Below are positions 32,024 through 32,815 of a stretch of 32,815 bases of DNA, in pieces (position 1 is the stretch's first letter; the number at the start of each line of letters is the position of its first letter). The DNA is taken from positions 1,604,408 to 1,637,222 of the forward strand of contig CP070691.1 of NCBI GenBank assembly GCA_020353195.1, in the 5' to 3' direction. A program made the translations under genes and the position numbers. The stretch comes from Phycisphaerales bacterium (GTDB lineage: Bacteria > Planctomycetota > Phycisphaerae > UBA1845). The notes under the pieces were generated by a model. That model ran no database searches, was not told the DNA's origin, and was given only the letters and a program-made list of their open reading frames with translations.

Positions 32024-32105
32024 AAAGGAACGAACCGGACGGGCCGTGTACGCAGCGCCGCACACGTACGAAGACGAGACGGTCGGCCCGTTCCTTCGTC
32101 CAGTG
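32024..32105 (+). repeat. Long imperfect inverted repeat after the EEP gene
   Basis: GGAACGAACCGGACGGGCC (start near 32027) faces GGCCCGTTCCTTCGTCC (ending near 32102): CGGGCC/GGCCCG is perfect and the outer parts pair with two small bulges. The interior holds a smaller GTGT/ACAC stem. It fills the gap between the nuclease-like gene and the nitroreductase and may be a 3' end structure; no T-tract follows. Confidence 0.5.
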
Positions 32106-32136
32106 ACTCCCCGACCCTTCACGCGAGGTAGGTGCG

Positions 32137-32646
32137 ATGGACGTTATCGAAGTCATCCGTAAGCGCCGCAGCATCCGGGAATATTCCGACAAGCCGGTGG
32201 AGCAGGACAAGATTGAGCGTTTGCTGGAGGCGGCGCGCCTGGCGCCGTCGGCCAAGAACTTCCAGGAGTGGCGGTTCGTCGTCGTGACGGACGCCGAGCG
32301 TCGAAAGCAACTGGCACAGGCGGCCAACAGGCAGGCGTTCGTCGCGCAGGCCCCGGTCGTCATCGCCGCCTGCGCCGAGCACGACGGGTACGTCCTGCGA
32401 TGCGGGCAGTTGGCGCATCCGATCGATGTGGCCATCGCCATCGACCACATGACGCTGCAAGCGGTCGCCGAGGGATTGGGCACGTGCTGGATCGGCTCGT
32501 TCTACGAAGATCAGGTAAAGGCAATCCTCGGCATTCCCGAGGCCATCACGGTGGTTGAGATGCTGACGGTAGGCTACCCCGCCGCCGGACCGAAGCCGCT
32601 GTCGCGCCTGCCGCTCGAGAAACTGGTACACTGGGAACAGTGGTAG
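32137..32646 (+). CDS. Nitroreductase family protein
   Basis: The 169-residue protein begins 'MDVIEVIRKRRSIREYSDKPVEQDKIERLLEAARLAPSAKNFQEWRFVVV', the FMN-binding start of the nitroreductase fold, and has 'AIAIDHMTLQAVAEGLGTCWIGSFYEDQVKAILGIP' followed by 'TVGYPAAGPKPLSR'. Members reduce nitroaromatics, quinones or flavins with NAD(P)H and usually act as dimers. The specific substrate cannot be read. GAGG lies about 8 nt before the ATG. It is a short member without extra ferredoxin domains. Co-transcription with the upstream EEP gene is unlikely because of the intervening repeat. Confidence 0.93.
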   Translation: MDVIEVIRKRRSIREYSDKPVEQDKIERLLEAARLAPSAKNFQEWRFVVVTDAERRKQLAQAANRQAFVAQAPVVIAACAEHDGYVLRCGQLAHPIDVAIAIDHMTLQAVAEGLGTCWIGSFYEDQVKAILGIPEAITVVEMLTVGYPAAGPKPLSRLPLEKLVHWEQW

Positions 32647-32749
32647 TGTGCGGTCAGGATCGGCGCACGTACACGCGGAAGGACCGCGGCGGGAGCCGAA
32701 TCGATCGTGTCGTCATAACCGTCCGACGAGGTTTCGCACGGAGCCGGAT

Positions 32750-32815
32750 ATGTCCTCTCAATTCGCATGCTCAGCTTGTGGTCAACTGATTTCATCCGAC
32801 GTTTCACCGGGAGAC
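32750..32815 (+). CDS. Zinc-ribbon protein, N-terminal part only
   Basis: Twenty-two codons run to the window edge with no stop: MSSQFACSACGQLISSDVSP and then GD. The 'FACSACGQLI' CxxC pair followed by a 'SPG' turn is the start of a small zinc-ribbon domain found at the N-terminus of many planctomycete proteins of varied function. GGAG lies about 6 nt before the ATG, supporting the start. The rest of the protein, and so its function, is outside the window. Confidence 0.6.
   Translation, partial: MSSQFACSACGQLISSDVSPGD

Overview
This is a GC-rich bacterial chromosome segment (visibly about two-thirds G+C over most of its length) with dense housekeeping genes and no rRNA, tRNA, phage, insertion sequence or CRISPR array that I can see. 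I infer a member of the Planctomycetota, perhaps a Phycisphaerae-like lineage. The reasons are the mix of conserved core genes with planctomycete-style secreted proteins, the large tricorn-type S41 protease, and two copies of a short interspersed element whose reverse strand reads PLADARGS, a peptide I associate with planctomycete genomes. That peptide link is recollection, not a search result. kdsB implies a Gram-negative type envelope with Kdo.

Layout. 1-1.7 kb: a secreted Ig-like/TPR/NTF2-like protein of unknown role, lower in GC than the rest. 1.9-4.6 kb: a secreted cell-wall hydrolase (degenerate amidase plus NlpC/P60), a small unknown gene and a pair of two-tier hairpins ending in an intrinsic terminator. 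4.6-7.5 kb: a small methyltransferase and thymidine kinase on the minus strand, then dihydroorotase (pyrC) divergent from tdk. 7.5-14.9 kb: a long plus-strand run with a PilZ protein, a membrane-anchored coiled-coil protein, a 47-residue membrane protein, mreB, mreC, a VOC-fold protein, coaE and rho. 15.3-19.5 kb: the tricorn-like protease and an unknown protein. 19.6-23.9 kb: a PAS histidine kinase (minus), speD-speE overlapping, and a family 2 glycosyltransferase (minus). 24.1-27.7 kb: a large RNase HII-like protein, a STAS-domain protein, ribosomal protein bS21 (minus; only 59 residues) and a dicarboxylate/amino-acid:cation symporter (minus). 27.9-32.8 kb: kdsB, a divergent CTP synthase, a secreted endonuclease/exonuclease/phosphatase-fold protein, a nitroreductase and the first 22 codons of a zinc-ribbon protein cut by the window edge.

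The genes serve four main themes: pyrimidine nucleotides (tdk, pyrC, the PyrG-like protein; kdsB consumes CTP), cell shape and envelope (mreB, mreC, coiled-coil and mini-membrane proteins, NlpC/P60, KdsB), polyamines (speD-speE, the latter resembling ACL5-type thermospermine synthases), and core expression (rho, rpsU). Several genes start at TTG or GTG behind strong Shine-Dalgarno sequences, and kdsB appears to be transcribed from its own GTG start (leaderless).

The points most worth following up are a cobalamin-riboswitch-like element on the minus strand inside the coaE leader with no minus-strand gene after it; the PyrG-like protein with altered motif context; the ACL5-like aminopropyltransferase; the RNase HII-like protein whose GRG motif reads GYG; and the tandem hairpins at 4.4-4.55 kb. 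I did not find a clear multi-gene system of unknown type; the closest candidate is the coiled-coil/mini-membrane pair attached to mreBC.
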